This document shows, piece after piece, positions 14,643 through 25,298 of a stretch of DNA of 64,000 nucleotides; within the stretch, counting starts at the first letter, position 1; each line of letters opens with the position of its first letter. A program made the position numbers and the translations under genes. The notes under the pieces were generated by a model. That model was not told where the DNA came from and made no database searches. It worked only from the letters and a program-made list of their open reading frames with translations. This stretch comes from Heliocidaris tuberculata. Lineage: Eukaryota; Echinodermata; Echinoidea; Camarodonta; Echinometridae. The DNA lies in NCBI GenBank assembly GCA_025618425.1, contig CM046851.1, forward strand, positions 9,394,307 to 9,458,306. The letters are read 5' to 3'.

Positions 14643-14723
14643 GTAATAATAATAATAATAATAGTGATAATAATAATAATAATACTAATAATAATGATAA
14701 TAATAGTAATAATAATAATAATA

Positions 14724-14766
<43 letters not shown>

Positions 14767-17700
14767 TAATAATGGTAATAATAATGATAATGATTACTAA
14801 TAATAATGGCTTCTTGTATACCAGTGGCGTAGATACAAACACACTTTCTATTGTTAGTGGGGGGGGGGGGATGATGAATAGATCATCCCCCACTAACAAT
14901 GGATAATTATGCGTGTCTACGCCCATGTTGTATACACTCATATCAGGCACATTTGCCACTCCTGACACTCCAATATTATTACCCCCAGCTTTAGCATTTT
15001 AAGGAATTAATTCCTGGAAGGTACCCATCTACATCACCTGGGTTGAGTGTGGCAAATGTAGATTAATGTCTTGCCAAAGGACACTAGTTCTGCACCAGTG
15101 ATTTGAACCCCATACCTTGTGGTTCACAGCCTGGAGAATTATCTACTAGACCACAGCACCACACGATTTGCCATCATTCTGTATGGTTACTGATATATAT
15201 TGTATCCATTACATGTGCCATAAGAACAAGATTTTAATTCGGTCTCTATTACTTTGTCAAACATGAATGCCTCTAAGAAATTCAGAGACTGAGTGGAACT
15301 CAACATCTGGTTTGAATATTTTATAGAATATGTTGAAAGATAATTTTTTTTCTTTGTACTCTTAGTCAGTTCAGCAAATGCACAGTGCTTCTTTTCTTTT
15401 TCTTTTGCTGTTAAAAACACTCTTTATTGATTTCACGTCATAGTCCCTCCCCCCTTAAGTTGAATGGAACCTTCCATCACTTACCTGTCCCATGATTCCA
15501 TGGTTTTCTCCAGTGTATACCGTTCCTGATACTTTGCCTTCTTGCCAATTGATCTCCTCTGAACAATAACAACAAAAACAAAATATGGATCATCACTGCA
15601 ATGATTAAAAAGGATATCATGAACAGTAATTTAAGTCTCTAGGTTTTAACTTCCAGTTTTCTTATTCTTAAAGGGGAAGTTCACCCCGAAGATTACTTGA
15701 GTTTAAAAAATGCAGAAAAAATAAAGAAAAATATTGGCGAAAGTTTGGACAAAATCCGTTAAAGAATAACGGAGTTATGGACTTTTGAAGTTTTGATTTT
15801 GTGACGTCACATGCGAGCAGCTCCTCCATTATGTAATGTGATAAATATTCCATAAAATACAGTTTTCTCAGAAAATTTAGAATATTTTCGTCTCTGCATT
15901 TAATATATTGTCAGAAATGTTATTCAATACTAGATTCTGAAAAGAAACAATATTAATTTATCGTGGAACGTTAAAAAAAATGCGAATATATGGAATATTT
16001 ATTACATGACCAATGGGCAGCTGCTCGCATGTGACGTCACGAATCCAAAACTTTAAATGCTCATAACTCTTTTATTATTTGACCGATTTTCATCAAACCT
16101 TCGCCAATATTTTTCTTTATTTTTTTCTGCATTTTTTAAACTCAAGTAATCTTCAGGGTGAACTTTCCCTTTAAGAATGGTATTGAAGAGACATGATTGA
16201 AGCTTCTGTCTTGCACTCATCAGAAAAACTGCATGAATGAACAGAAAACCATTCTTTGATTCTACAGTACCAATCATCTCTTCAGTTTTCTCATTTTTCT
16301 ATCACTTTACTTGTTGAATCATGATCACACAAAAACTGAAACGTGTCCCCACACACAGAGGACAGGTCAGGGTTCTGTGCTTGTCTACATGTCATGTAAC
16401 TCATAGCAGTTGTTCAATGTGAGAAACGAAAGCAACTTATTATCACAACCAAATCTCTCAACCAGCCCTCCTAACCTGACCTACCTAGTCCTTTGTAGTT
16501 TTTATGGAGTACTTTCATTAGTTCTTGTTGGCTGAGACCAGTCTTGGGTAGCTCCGTCCGGTAGTTCTCACCCTTGGGTAGCTTGAAGGATGACTTGGCA
16601 ATATTGGTCTTGGTGCTTTTCAACTCTTCCTTAATCTGTATTTTAGAAATAATGTGAAAGAAAATGCTCACCTAAAATCACGGTTCATGTCTACAAACAA
16701 AAATGTCTACAAACAAAAAGTATAGATATATTTCACCCTTTGGCTGTGGATATTCACTATGATTGTTGTGGTGATAGACTTTGAAAATGCACGGACACAA
16801 AGTCACTTTCATCAAAGCCATGACCTCGACTAAAACTATAGTTTTCTGTCACCCCTAGTGATATCTCCAAGATTGCTGAAAAGATCTCAATGTTTTCACA
16901 GAATTGAATACAGCTGAAACATTCAGTGATTTTCTGTTATACCATAATGAAAGATATCAATTCTATAAAGGCTATTTTTAGAAGGTGCATAATAGCCTGA
17001 ATTCCACCATCTATTTCTCACTGCCAAACCTCTCTAAAATGATTTAACCCCTACCATGCCATGGGTGGCAAATCCTGCCCAAAAATTTCAGTGTTGAACA
17101 ATTCATTTAGACTTAGAATGGCTTGAAAATTCCTCATACAGAAATAAAGAAACCTGTGCCTTCAATACAATGTTTATTCCTATGCAGTATATCTTTGCCC
17201 AGTTTGCTCAAGAAAAGAAATCAATGAAAGTTAATACTGAACTCTTGAATGTTCATTTTTGACAATTGCTCAAAAATCTGGTGGCATGGAAGGAGTTAAC
17301 AAGAGACATACTGACCTTTGTACCTATGATTGGTGCACTCCTTAACGCCTTGAAGAACATTCGCTTCCCTCTCTGCATCAAGGCTGAAATAGAATTTTTG
17401 AAAAAGAAATCTTTTATTAAAGTAAGTATCATTTCATCTATGAGAGCCAGAAGGGTTATTACCTATACAAGCCATTTTAGCTGCAAAAAAAAATAAAAAT
17501 AAAAAGCCACATTTTGCACGTTACTCCGAATCCGTTACTAGAGGGGGCAATATTTACCATATTGCCCTCTTCGGAGTTTTCCTTATAGACCACTATACTA
17601 AAAAAGAGGGCAACAATTTGCCATATTATTTATATCGAAGAGCATACGTGAAGTATTGTCTTCATGTTTAAGTGTACATATGTGGACATGTGCGGTAATA

Positions 17701-19466
17701 ATAGACGTCACATTTGCTCGGCCTAGATTACATACCTACATGTATGAATAACCTGAAATCAGAGGGACTGACACATGTGTTTGTAATTGCTACAAAATAG
17801 GAATAAACATATAGATAATTATAATATTGGATGGCTCTACTTCTGATGAATATCAAAAATATTGCCCTTAAAAGAACCATATTGCTCTTGTCTTTGAATC
17901 GGTGCAATATGATTGTTGCAGGCAATATATTCTGATATCCCCCTCAAGTCCATCCAATATTATATAAATGTGACATGATATGTTCAAATGCCCCACTGGC
18001 TCTCTGCAAAAAAATTTGTTGTTTGACATGTAATGATCAGTGGGATATCATCATTTGTAAAAGTGAAGAACCATCCAGATTTTGTTTAACTTTCATTGCA
18101 GGCACGTACTGCACAGTACATTTTGATAAACCTTTATTACAGGTTAATGGGTACTCATAAGCTAATGGTCATAACGATGATGATATGGCTTCAGCTTGTT
18201 GGCACCCCCCCCCCCCCCCACCTCCTTATCCCTATACCATAATTATAATTCTTGTTCAACATTTTTACTAAGAGACTTCAGTTCAAGGACAAAATCTTGA
18301 ACTCAGTCCCCTAGAAATCAAGCAAAGCTGAAATAATATAGGCCAGCTACTCACTCAAATCTGAGTCTGAATACCAATTGTATATCTCCATGGCAACTGT
18401 GACAGCAAGAGCAGTAAGGGCAACTAGGAGGACGGGAGGCCATTCCGACAGGGCATCGTCCAGATCATCCAGGGCTTCAGCCAGTACAAGACCAGCTGAA
18501 GACTGGATTTGTAAGAGGGAAAAAAAGTACAGTATTGTTAAAGTAGCGGTGAGGAGGTGGCAATTTTAAGGATGAATAATTTTTTGAATTAATATTAATT
18601 CAAAAGGATATAAAATGTATTGTTATTTTGTTTGTGCATATTCATTCATTTTCAGCAAGAAAACTAGTGAGTTTCCATACTGTAGCAAATAATACACCTT
18701 TATATAGGCCTACATGTACATGTATATGTACTGGCTTAAATTTGTTTGTCTGTATTATTTAATACAAACTATACAAAAACTATACAATAAGAAAAAGTTA
18801 CTATTACAATTAAAGGAATATAGCTCTCTTGAAATACACTTTAAAAATCTTCTTTTCTTTCATAATCCAATGTCCTTTTTGACGCAGTATTTACCAGTCT
18901 TGATCAATCTCTCTTGTATACAGGCCTACGGATATTCCTCTCCTCCTCTCTTTCTCTTTAGCTCACTTTCTCTCTCTCTCTCTCCCTCTCTCTCTCTCTT
19001 TAGCTCACTTTCTCTCTCTTTAGCTCACTTTCTCTCCCTCTCTCTCTCTCCCTCTCTCTCTTGCTCAGTCTCTCTCTCTTGCTCAGTCTCTTTCTTGTTC
19101 TCTCTCTCTCTCTTTCTCACAAGTCCGCTCGCTATTCATAAGAACCGCTACTCATAGAAAACCGCTATTCATTTAACACACGCTATGAACAGCGGTCCTT
19201 ATGAGTAGTTATGAATAGTGGTCCTTATGAATGGATGTCCTTATGAATAGCGAGAAAATTTGTCAAAGGTTTGCTCGCTATTCAGAAGGACCGCTATTCG
19301 TACAATATCGCAATTCATTTAGTCACGCATTATGGATAGCGGTCCTTATGAATAAGTGGTCCTTATGAATAGTGATGCTTATGACTGGGGAGGTTACCCC
19401 CTTTCTCATCCGTCCTTTAAGCTCTCCTTCTTCCCCTAAATTAGGCCCTAGGCCTCTATGATCTAT

Positions 19467-19521
<55 letters not shown>

Positions 19522-19973
19522 TCTTCCTCTCTGTTTCTTCCACCTATAAATCCTGACCATGACCTCTTTTGTCCTTTTTCCTCTCTCCTTAAGTGCACAT
19601 GCTCTCCTACGAAGTACATGTAGATCTATCACGACCAGCTAATAATAGTAGCACATAGATAGGCCTATGATAGTTACCCACAAGTATACTGTTCAGGCCC
19701 ATATCCATCCACCTGTTAACTACAGTACTCATACTAGCAAACTGGGCCTATATATTGAATGATAATATTAAGCCTTACGATAACCTCGTATGCGTATGAG
19801 TGGCCTTAAGGGTAATATGACAATGTCACACGACCGTCACTCAGATATGTTTATCATTAAACTTTGTCAAAGGTTTAATGGATTCAACTTGTGGGTTTTT
19901 ATTTTAAAGAGGGAATAAACTGAACACTCACCCCGTATTCTAAAATAGAATGAAACACTGAATCAATATCCAT
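4612..19973 (-). CDS. Sphingosine-1-phosphate lyase paralogue, divergent copy A (15 exons)
   Basis: Exons, 5' to 3': 19932-19973, 18355-18502, 17316-17383, 16485-16635, 15485-15558, 14403-14531, 13556-13644, 12818-12926, 11639-11737, 11004-11150, 10241-10361, 9555-9672, 8847-8993, 6458-6575, 4612-4719; 555 aa, all GT-AG, frame open throughout. Similarity to PLP-dependent group II decarboxylase-fold S1P lyases is clear: an N-terminal membrane segment (about residues 35-52), GTVYTG, SGGTES, GHAAF (His 241), HID and SADLHK with the PLP lysine at 352, followed by YGKAPKGSS. Differences from the family and from copy B: NPLHPD reads NLLQPG (His to Gln 173), and the late SxH motif has lost its His (about residue 483). 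The fold and cofactor site look intact, so a lyase with changed activity, or a non-catalytic paralogue, is more likely than a simple pseudogene. It is tandem with copy B, and an LTR element abuts its promoter. Confidence 0.9.
6281..6405 (-). pseudogene. Decayed tandem duplicate of lyase copy A exon 14
   Basis: This stretch repeats the 3' half of the real exon 14 (6458-6575) with its downstream intron flank, about 135 bp away in direct orientation. On the minus strand a readable piece is [12 protein letters not shown] against [12 protein letters not shown] in the true exon. The splice donor GTAAGC has become ATAAGC, and the frame is lost after the match, so it cannot be spliced as a normal exon. 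The shared flank GACCTT(C/G)AGGTGAAT-type block shows that intron was copied too. Confidence 0.75.
7200..8060. repeat. G-run-rich intron segment with inverted GACATGTCTCATT blocks
   Basis: This lies in the intron between exons 13 and 14 of copy A. A 23-base G run (7233-7255) is followed by ACATGTCTCATTGAA; at about 7675-7703 TCTCAATGAGACATCC is followed by another long G run, so the blocks are inverted relative to each other. A third AATGAGACA lies near 7988. A (TTTG)n stretch lies at about 7846-7872. It is probably remnants of one or more transposons; exact ends are not clear. Confidence 0.5.
9780..9945 (-). repeat. tRNA-derived SINE fragment
   Basis: On the minus strand an A-box-like TGGCTCAGTGGTTAAGC is followed at tRNA spacing by a B-box-like GGGTTCAGAATC. 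The acceptor stem does not pair, so it is a SINE head, not a tRNA gene. It lies between exons 11 and 12 of copy A. Confidence 0.6.
11199..11350. repeat. Short inverted-repeat element, CAGTGGCGGAT ends
   Basis: It begins CAGTGGCGGATACAGG and ends GATCCGCCACTG, giving an 11-bp terminal inverted repeat around 152 bp of very C/G-run-rich interior. It is one of several related elements in this window. It lies between exons 9 and 10 of copy A. Confidence 0.75.
11965..12200 (-). repeat. SINE body plus LINE-like 3' tail
   Basis: Read on the minus strand, the body contains the CTTGCCACTC...ACCCAGGTG-type and GGTACCTGGCAGGATTTATTCCTTG segments also present in the SINEs near 15,100 and 55,700. It then runs into GCGCATAGAGACG...GTGCTATACAA and (ATT)n at 11,970-12,000. 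The tRNA-like head is missing or decayed. Confidence 0.6.
12396..12806. mobile_element. TTAA-ended MITE, family 1, copy 1
   Basis: An approximately 410-bp element begins TTAACCCTTTCAGGACAGG and ends TTGTCTCGAAAGGGTT. The termini are inverted repeats of about 35 bp with one internal gap, including ATTGATCACATTTTG against the reverse complement ATTGACCACATTTTG. The right TTAA has mutated. No coding capacity. It lies directly beside exon 8 of copy A (12818). Confidence 0.85.
14162..14241. mobile_element. 80-bp TTAA-ended palindrome, family 3
   Basis: It starts TTAACCTGTTGACTAC and ends GTAGTCTATGGGTTAA, so 16-bp termini are imperfect inverted repeats bounded by TTAA on both sides. The interior includes CATAGGCTTAATACAGG. 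A related truncated copy lies at 29070-29136. Confidence 0.65.
14566..14815. repeat. (AAT)n/(GAT)n microsatellite
   Basis: About 250 bp of imperfect ATA/AAT triplets lie in the intron 5' of exon 6 of copy A. On both strands it makes long isoleucine-rich open frames, which are artefacts of the repeat. Confidence 0.95.
14822..14926. repeat. Small element with CAGTGGCGTAGAtac ends
   Basis: It begins CAGTGGCGTAGATAC and closes with GTGTCTACGCCC. A second inverted block, ATTGTTAGTGGGGG against CCCCCACTAACAAT, lies inside, giving an almost fully self-complementary segment of about 105 bp. Confidence 0.65.
14985..15168 (-). repeat. tRNA-derived SINE
   Basis: On the minus strand GTGGTCTAGTAGATAA (A-box region) is followed by GGGGTTCAAATCAC (B box), then the body CTTTGGCAAGACATTAATCTAC and ACCCAGGTGATGTAGATGG. 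The body is shared with the copies at 11,965-12,200 and 55,560-55,830. Confidence 0.75.
15667..16175. mobile_element. Foldback element with long terminal inverted repeats
   Basis: About 509 bp with arms of roughly 180-200 bp. The left arm starts CTTAAAGGGGAAGTTCACCC and the right arm ends with the matching GGGTGAACTTTCCCTTTAAG. Inside the arms AATATTGGCGAA/TTCGCCAATATT and GACGTCACATGCGAGCAGC/GCTGCTCGCATGTGACGTC also pair. The central spacer is AT-rich, and there is no transposase frame. It sits between exons 4 and 5 of copy A. Confidence 0.9.
17044..17299. mobile_element. TTAA-ended MITE, family 2
   Basis: It starts TTAACCCCTACCATGCCA and ends TGGCATGGAAGGAGTTAA, an 18-bp imperfect terminal inverted repeat bounded by TTAA, 256 bp in total. 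The right end lies 10 bp from the splice donor of exon 3 of copy A (GTCAGT, minus strand, 17310-17315). Confidence 0.75.
18940..19120. repeat. (CT)n-rich tract with AGCTCACTTTCTCTCT units
   Basis: A pyrimidine-rich stretch contains a repeated TTTAGCTCACTTTCTCTC unit (three or more copies) inside a CT microsatellite, in intron 1 of copy A. Confidence 0.85.
19124..19392. repeat. Cluster of direct and inverted CGCTATTCATAAGGACC units
   Basis: About 270 bp consists largely of short units CGCTATTCATAAG and their reverse complements CTTATGAATAGCG / GGTCCTTATGAATAG, at least ten in total, in both orientations. Neighbouring units can pair as stems. It lies in intron 1 of copy A, just beyond the CT tract. 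Confidence 0.8.
19470..19521. repeat. (CT)n(AT)n compound microsatellite
   Basis: About 32 bases of CT repeats run directly into about 20 bases of TA repeats. Confidence 0.95.
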
Positions 19974-20121
19974 CTTTCAACTCAACAACTCGCCAGCTAG
20001 GCTAGGGACATCAAATACGACATCAAATACGAGTATCCAGGCAAAGTTCCGCTGTGTATAGCTTGTGTAGTACTAATACATAGTGATCAGCTGGTGACAG
20101 TTCATGGACTTTTTAGGTCAC
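19974..20121 (-). promoter_or_regulatory. Residual 5' flank of lyase copy A
   Basis: Only 143-147 bp separate the copy A start codon from the LTR element. The strip contains CAGCTGATCA (20084-20093, minus strand), a 10-mer also found 106 bp upstream of the copy B start codon. No TATA box is evident. The host's own transcription start may lie here or may have been displaced by the insertion. Confidence 0.4.
20117..20121. other. Target-site duplication GTCAC (left)
   Basis: GTCAC here matches GTCAC at 25443-25447 exactly, flanking the LTR element on both sides. Five bases is a typical duplication length for Ty3/gypsy integrases. Confidence 0.9.
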
Positions 20122-20265
20122 TAAATAAGAACTAGGTCCACTTACTTCTTGAATTACCTCTGTGAGTTAGATGGGCATCCAATCAAGCAATGAACAGAGT
20201 CTGCAGTAGGAAGAACAAAGCAATGATGGTGAATTATTAGATCCAGTTCTGATCACAGTCCTCTA
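20122..20265 (-). repeat. 3' LTR of the Ty3/gypsy element
   Basis: 144 bp, identical base for base by eye to 25299-25442. On the element's strand it begins TAGAGGACTG and ends TTCTTATTTA, so the usual TG...CA ends are absent. It is unusually short. It points towards copy A, whose start codon is 149 bp downstream. Confidence 0.95.
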
Positions 20266-20450
20266 TCTCCCCCCAAGTCTTTGATGCGAAGAAAGATCAT
20301 GAAGCGTGTCAAAGATAACAGGAACAAAAGCAAGTAACAGTGTCCAAAGAACAGGTAACACGGGTAAAACTGGTAGGAACGTAGAAGAACATCAAACGCG
20401 GTGAAAAAGAACTCCAAAACGTAGAACACCAGAAAAATGTAATCCTTAAG

Positions 20451-23400
20451 CTAAAGCGACATGTCATAGTCTGCATGCCATGCAGGCTTGCAGGTCCGAC
20501 GGAGAGAGCGTTTGGGTGACGGAGCAAAGGAGGGTGCTGGATCCACTGCATCAGTCTTGGGATCCGGTGCCTGTGGAGGATGATGCAGCAAGTCAGCGGA
20601 AGCCGAAGGTGCAGCCGAAGGGGAGGTATGAGCCAGAGGAGATGACTGTACACCGGTGAGAGGGGAATGTACATCGGGACCATCAGAGTCATCTAGCATG
20701 GGTGACGGAGGGTCATCTACGACACGTCGGGAGTTCTGCCGGGCAGGGGTAATGGGGCATGACGAGGCCGACAGCGGCACAGCAGAGACTGCAGGGGGGC
20801 ACAGAGTAAACGATGGGGCAGATCGACGTGAAGCATGAACATCAGCCTCCATTGTCTTCGGTGGTAAGGGCTGATGGACAGGGACATACTTCCTCAGAAA
20901 TTTCCTATTTCGCAGTGTGACCCGTCCTGAGCCGTCTACGCGAACCATATACTGGTCATACTGCCGAACCTCAACCACGATTCCAGTCTTGTCCCATTTC
21001 AGAGGGTGTGGGCCCATTTGATTCTGGATGCGGACATGGTCCCCAATAACAAGGGGAGGAAGGCGTTTGGTGTGTTCCGACCAACGTTCTGCCCCCTTCA
21101 TATGACGGTTCCGAAGGGCCTCCTCCCTAGCTTTCAGGGTCTCACGCCAGGTATCGTGCGGCTTGTATTTACCAGGAGCAATTGGGATGAAGTCCTGGAT
21201 GGGGCGGCCAAAGACACACAAGGCCGGAGAGAGCTTGGTGTCCCTGTCAGGGGTGTTACGATACTGAAGCATAGCACGCTGGAAGGTGTCTGTGTCCAGG
21301 GAACCGGTGGGGCCTGTGTTGCTCATGATGAGACGCTTGATGGTTTTGACAGCAACTTCAGCTCTGCAGTTGCTGTGGGGGTAGGCAACAGAAGCGAGGC
21401 GATGATGTATGCCCCAGTCCATAAGGAAACGGCGTGTAGCTACTGCTGTGAATTCGGGGCCACCATCAGAAGCCAACTCATCGGGAATGCCGAAAGTGAC
21501 AAAGATGCGACGTAAGCATGCGATCAGCCCATCTGCCCCCTGTGTGGACCGTTCAACGATCGGCCAGTTTGAGTACCTGTCCACCACCACCAAATAGTTG
21601 CATCCCTTGTAGTGGAAGTAGTCCGCACAGATACACTGGAAGGGGTAGGCTGGGGAGAGCAGGGGAGTTGGTGGGGCACTGGGATTGGAGGGCGCAATCC
21701 GGTTACACCCGGTGCAGTTTGCACGGAGAGCAGCAATCGCAGGGGTGATACCAGGCCAGAAGATCGATGCCTCAGCACGAGCTGTCATGGAGGTGACCCC
21801 TTGGTGGGCAGCATGCAGGTGAGACAGCACTTCCTCCCGGAGGGTTGGTGGTATGACCACACGGTCCTTGTAGAGAATGACCCCATCAACTGAAGATAGT
21901 TCATCACGGAACTGAAAATATTCACGCAGTGGTTGAGGGAGTTCATGACGATACTCAGGCATGCCAGACTCAATGATGCCAAGGAGAGTCTGCATGTGTT
22001 TGTCACTAGCGGTGGCCGTACGAACCCTGTCCCATGTGACTGACTTGAGGTGTAGCGAGTCCAGAGCGCATACGGCAGTGGAAAGCGTGCAGACTTCGAC
22101 AGTATCCAGGTATGGGTCCATGGTCCGCAGGCCCCCCATGAGGGTCGGTGAATGTAGGAATGATACAGGTTCTGTATCCATTGTCGCGATATCATCAGGG
22201 AGGTCTAACTTCTCTGGCTCACCAGTCGGGTGACGTGAGAGGCAGTCCGTGGCACGATGGCGGATACCAGGGATGTGGACCATGCGGAATCTGTAACGGA
22301 GTGACTTCTCTTTCAAGTTCCGCAAGCGGGGATTGGGGATGTCCTCCAAGCCCCTATCAGCAAAGATCTTGAGTAACGGCTTGTGATCAACAGCGATGAC
22401 GAGATCCTCACATCCCAACACAAAGTATCGTGCCTTGTCCAGGGCATCCACTACGGCAAGGGCCTCGCCTTCCACAGGTGCATACCGTGATTCAGCAGCA
22501 TGGGTGAACCTACTGCCGACGAGCGTAATCTTCCAACCTGCGGCACAGCAGAAGGGGATCGTGCCTTCGCAGTCACAGTATTTCTGCAGGAGCCAGAAGC
22601 CGATGCCATTCTTAGACCAGTCTGTGGCGAGACAAGTAGGTCTGCTTGGGTCAAAGATCCTCACGCCATTTTCAATCTCACTAGTGATGACAGCCTTGGA
22701 CTCATCAAAGGCAGACTGGAGGGCGGGAGTCCAGACAAATGGGGTACTAGGCTTGAGAAGCTGACGAAATGGTAGCATCTTCTCTGTCATGCTGAATGCG
22801 TATGACACCTGGTTGACAAGCCCGAACCATGACCGTACATCAGTAATGTTAGTGGGCGTCGGAAAGTCAAGGATTGCCTGCAAGTACTTCTGGCATGGCC
22901 GTACACTGTCAGTGGTGATCTCGAAGCCTGCAAAGTCGACGACATCGGCACCGAAGGTGAACTTATCGGGATTGAGGACAATCCCGTGCCTTCCGCAGAT
23001 ATCCAGCCACTCAACAGCCTGGAAGAAGCTGTCAGTCATTGTGTCTGACCAAAGTAGGACGTCATCCACACATTTCGTCTTGTTTGGGATGGCCGACACG
23101 ATCTCATCATAGCGCCTTGTATAGCCATCGCCAGAGGCAATGTATCCCTGAGGTGCGGTCTTGTAGCGGTACCTTCCCCAGGGCGTGATGAACGTTGTGA
23201 GATGGCGATCCTCCTGGCAGATGGGGACACTGTGATATCCATTCCATGCATCACAGACAGTTTTCTTTTTGCCTTGTGGCACCGACCTGGCTTGTAGAAA
23301 AGGGGACTGGGTGTGGTGTGTCTCTCTCGTAGCATGGGCGTTTAGGGCCTGGAAGTCAACAGTCCGCCTTGGTTTGCCATCCTTCTTAGCACACACCACC

Positions 23401-25262
23401 ATCCTATGACACCAGGTGACCGGCTCGCCGACGGGCACGGGTTCAAGCACACCCAGCTGAACATCGTGATCCAATCCAGCCTTGACCGCATCTCGCCAGT
23501 GTAGTGGCACAGGCACGGGTGTGTGACGTGCAACAGGTTCTGCTTCTGGGTCGACCATTAGGTGCATCGGGGGGCCGTCCATGAGAGGCAGGGGCTGGTG
23601 TTCACAGGTGTTGAATGTGCTGCTCTTGTAATAGTCAAGGAGATATTGCTGCAACTTTTCACGGCTGGCCTCAATTGCAGGGAATGGCAGCACGGTGGGA
23701 GGTGGTGGGGGCCTCTGACGTCGAGGGCAGGCACAGGTTTTCTCCGCAGGGACTCCCTTGAGGGCTGCAGCAGTGTCAACCAGGCATGCTTCCTGTGTGT
23801 CGCCAAGTCGTGGGAAACTGTCTGAGATGATTCCCAGGTCAACGCAGGCTTCCTTGCTGAGGAAGAGGTGATCGGAGCTGTCGGTGACGTACGTCATCTG
23901 TCTTGCCTCGACAGTGCGACCGAGGGAACCCTCGCCTGACAAACGGAGCGGAATAGCGCCTAGAATCCTGACACCCCCTTTAGTAGCAGTGCGCATCTTC
24001 ATGTTGACAGGGATGAGGTCCTGCTGGCGTAAACCAAGGCGGCGAATAACCTTCATGCCAGCCAGGCAGCTCTGGCATCCAGTATCAGCCATAGCGGGGA
24101 TGGAGTGAGGCAGCGATGGGGAAGAGAGGCTAAACCCTAGAGCTTCATAGTCACTAGGAACAGTCCGAACAGTCACATCTATGAAGGGTTGGGGGGAAGA
24201 CTTTCTCCTGACCCATGCCCGTGAGAGGCTGTCATACACATGATGATCAAGGGCAACGCCATGGCCACCACATGAGCGATCAAAGCCATGGACGGAGCAG
24301 AAGGAATCAAAGGCAGCATTCTCGTGTCCATCTGGGGTTGTTGCAGGTGAACGTCGTGGTTTGTCCTTGCTGCGGCACACATCCTCCATGTGGTGAAGTC
24401 TGTCACAGTGCCTGCATTTGTGTCCATAGGCGTCACACTGTGTCTTACGGATGTGAGCGGGGGCACTCCGTCCATGTCCCTTCTTGCCACAGTAGGCACA
24501 CGAGTCCTGTTTCTCCCTGACATTTGTCTGCTTGGTCTTCCGGTATGAGCTGCTGGCTGAGTTCACAGTGTGAGCGTCTAGTAGGGACGACGCAGAGCGC
24601 TTGCCTGCTTCCTTCGCCTCGATGAACTGGAAGATATCCTCTAAGCTCATGTCCTGGTTCTTGTCCCCCAAAAGGTCAAGCTGGATTTCAGGGTCAGCAA
24701 TTCCCCTGCTCAGGGCATCCCGCAATATCTCATCTGTGTAGTTGACATCAGTGGAGCAGTTGGGGCACTTGACAATAAATTTACAGATGCCAGCTTGACC
24801 TCGTAGACGGGCTCCAAAACTACGTACTGTTTCGTCTCGGTCTTGACGCATGTTGTGGAGTGCCACGCGAGCAACCATAGTGTTCTCTTCACGTACGGCA
24901 AGCTTCTTGATGGCTGCCAGCACTGCTACTTCGGACTTTGAGGTGAGGCTACCACCAGCGGATCTTGTAAGGTCCTTGCGAAGGGGCTCATCGCAGCATT
25001 CCAGCAACTGCACAACCCTGTCCTTGCCGTCTATCTTGGTGGCTTCCACATAGTCGGACCATCGTGAGGTGAAGTAGGCCCAGTCTTCACTTGTGCCAGC
25101 AGCAGCTATGGTAGGCCTCTTGACTTTCTCGACCTTAGCGACCGCAGCAGACCCAGAGGCGTGGATTGTGCTGTGGGTCGTGAGCAGGGCGGCCACAATG
25201 GAGGCATCCAGGTCAGGTGTCGAGTAGTCGCAGTCGGGTATTGGGCATTTAACCGCTGGCAT
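20451..25262 (-). CDS. Gag-Pol polyprotein of LTR retrotransposon
   Basis: One uninterrupted 1603-codon frame, ATG at 25262, stop at 20451. An N-terminal C2H2-like finger (Cys 6, Cys 11, His 30, His 34) is followed by a gag-like helical region (about 55-225) and a Cys/His-rich segment (255-296) in place of a standard CCHC knuckle. The protease motif DTG is at 393-395. Reverse transcriptase carries VDDV at 732-735. RNase H has TDW at 880-882 and E932. Integrase has an HHCC-type region (His 1150/1153, Cys 1183, Cys 1186) and a D-D-35-E triad at 1214, 1266 and 1302. A proline/serine-rich tail of about 140 residues ends the protein. Gag and Pol are fused without a frameshift. Composition is much more GC-rich than the host genes around it. 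Open frames on the opposite strand are shadows. Confidence 0.95.
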   Translation of the reverse strand: MPAVKCPIPDCDYSTPDLDASIVAALLTTHSTIHASGSAAVAKVEKVKRPTIAAAGTSEDWAYFTSRWSDYVEATKIDGKDRVVQLLECCDEPLRKDLTRSAGGSLTSKSEVAVLAAIKKLAVREENTMVARVALHNMRQDRDETVRSFGARLRGQAGICKFIVKCPNCSTDVNYTDEILRDALSRGIADPEIQLDLLGDKNQDMSLEDIFQFIEAKEAGKRSASSLLDAHTVNSASSSYRKTKQTNVREKQDSCAYCGKKGHGRSAPAHIRKTQCDAYGHKCRHCDRLHHMEDVCRSKDKPRRSPATTPDGHENAAFDSFCSVHGFDRSCGGHGVALDHHVYDSLSRAWVRRKSSPQPFIDVTVRTVPSDYEALGFSLSSPSLPHSIPAMADTGCQSCLAGMKVIRRLGLRQQDLIPVNMKMRTATKGGVRILGAIPLRLSGEGSLGRTVEARQMTYVTDSSDHLFLSKEACVDLGIISDSFPRLGDTQEACLVDTAAALKGVPAEKTCACPRRQRPPPPPTVLPFPAIEASREKLQQYLLDYYKSSTFNTCEHQPLPLMDGPPMHLMVDPEAEPVARHTPVPVPLHWRDAVKAGLDHDVQLGVLEPVPVGEPVTWCHRMVVCAKKDGKPRRTVDFQALNAHATRETHHTQSPFLQARSVPQGKKKTVCDAWNGYHSVPICQEDRHLTTFITPWGRYRYKTAPQGYIASGDGYTRRYDEIVSAIPNKTKCVDDVLLWSDTMTDSFFQAVEWLDICGRHGIVLNPDKFTFGADVVDFAGFEITTDSVRPCQKYLQAILDFPTPTNITDVRSWFGLVNQVSYAFSMTEKMLPFRQLLKPSTPFVWTPALQSAFDESKAVITSEIENGVRIFDPSRPTCLATDWSKNGIGFWLLQKYCDCEGTIPFCCAAGWKITLVGSRFTHAAESRYAPVEGEALAVVDALDKARYFVLGCEDLVIAVDHKPLLKIFADRGLEDIPNPRLRNLKEKSLRYRFRMVHIPGIRHRATDCLSRHPTGEPEKLDLPDDIATMDTEPVSFLHSPTLMGGLRTMDPYLDTVEVCTLSTAVCALDSLHLKSVTWDRVRTATASDKHMQTLLGIIESGMPEYRHELPQPLREYFQFRDELSSVDGVILYKDRVVIPPTLREEVLSHLHAAHQGVTSMTARAEASIFWPGITPAIAALRANCTGCNRIAPSNPSAPPTPLLSPAYPFQCICADYFHYKGCNYLVVVDRYSNWPIVERSTQGADGLIACLRRIFVTFGIPDELASDGGPEFTAVATRRFLMDWGIHHRLASVAYPHSNCRAEVAVKTIKRLIMSNTGPTGSLDTDTFQRAMLQYRNTPDRDTKLSPALCVFGRPIQDFIPIAPGKYKPHDTWRETLKAREEALRNRHMKGAERWSEHTKRLPPLVIGDHVRIQNQMGPHPLKWDKTGIVVEVRQYDQYMVRVDGSGRVTLRNRKFLRKYVPVHQPLPPKTMEADVHASRRSAPSFTLCPPAVSAVPLSASSCPITPARQNSRRVVDDPPSPMLDDSDGPDVHSPLTGVQSSPLAHTSPSAAPSASADLLHHPPQAPDPKTDAVDPAPSFAPSPKRSLRRTCKPAWHADYDMSL

Positions 25263-25298
25263 TGTGGTAGCACAGTTCCCGATTCCAGACTCTGTTCA

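Noticed and set aside
14399..14968. 189-codon minus-strand frame, isoleucine-rich
   Set aside because: Most of it is translation of the (AAT)n microsatellite; only 14403-14531 is real, as exon 6 of lyase copy A in another frame.
4612..19973. Lyase copy A as a plain pseudogene
   Set aside because: All 15 exons stay open, splice sites are consensus, and the PLP lysine is kept; simple decay would have broken frames.
20656..25053. Many open frames on the + strand opposite the retrotransposon polyprotein
   Set aside because: They mirror a long GC-rich coding region on the other strand and show no domains of their own.
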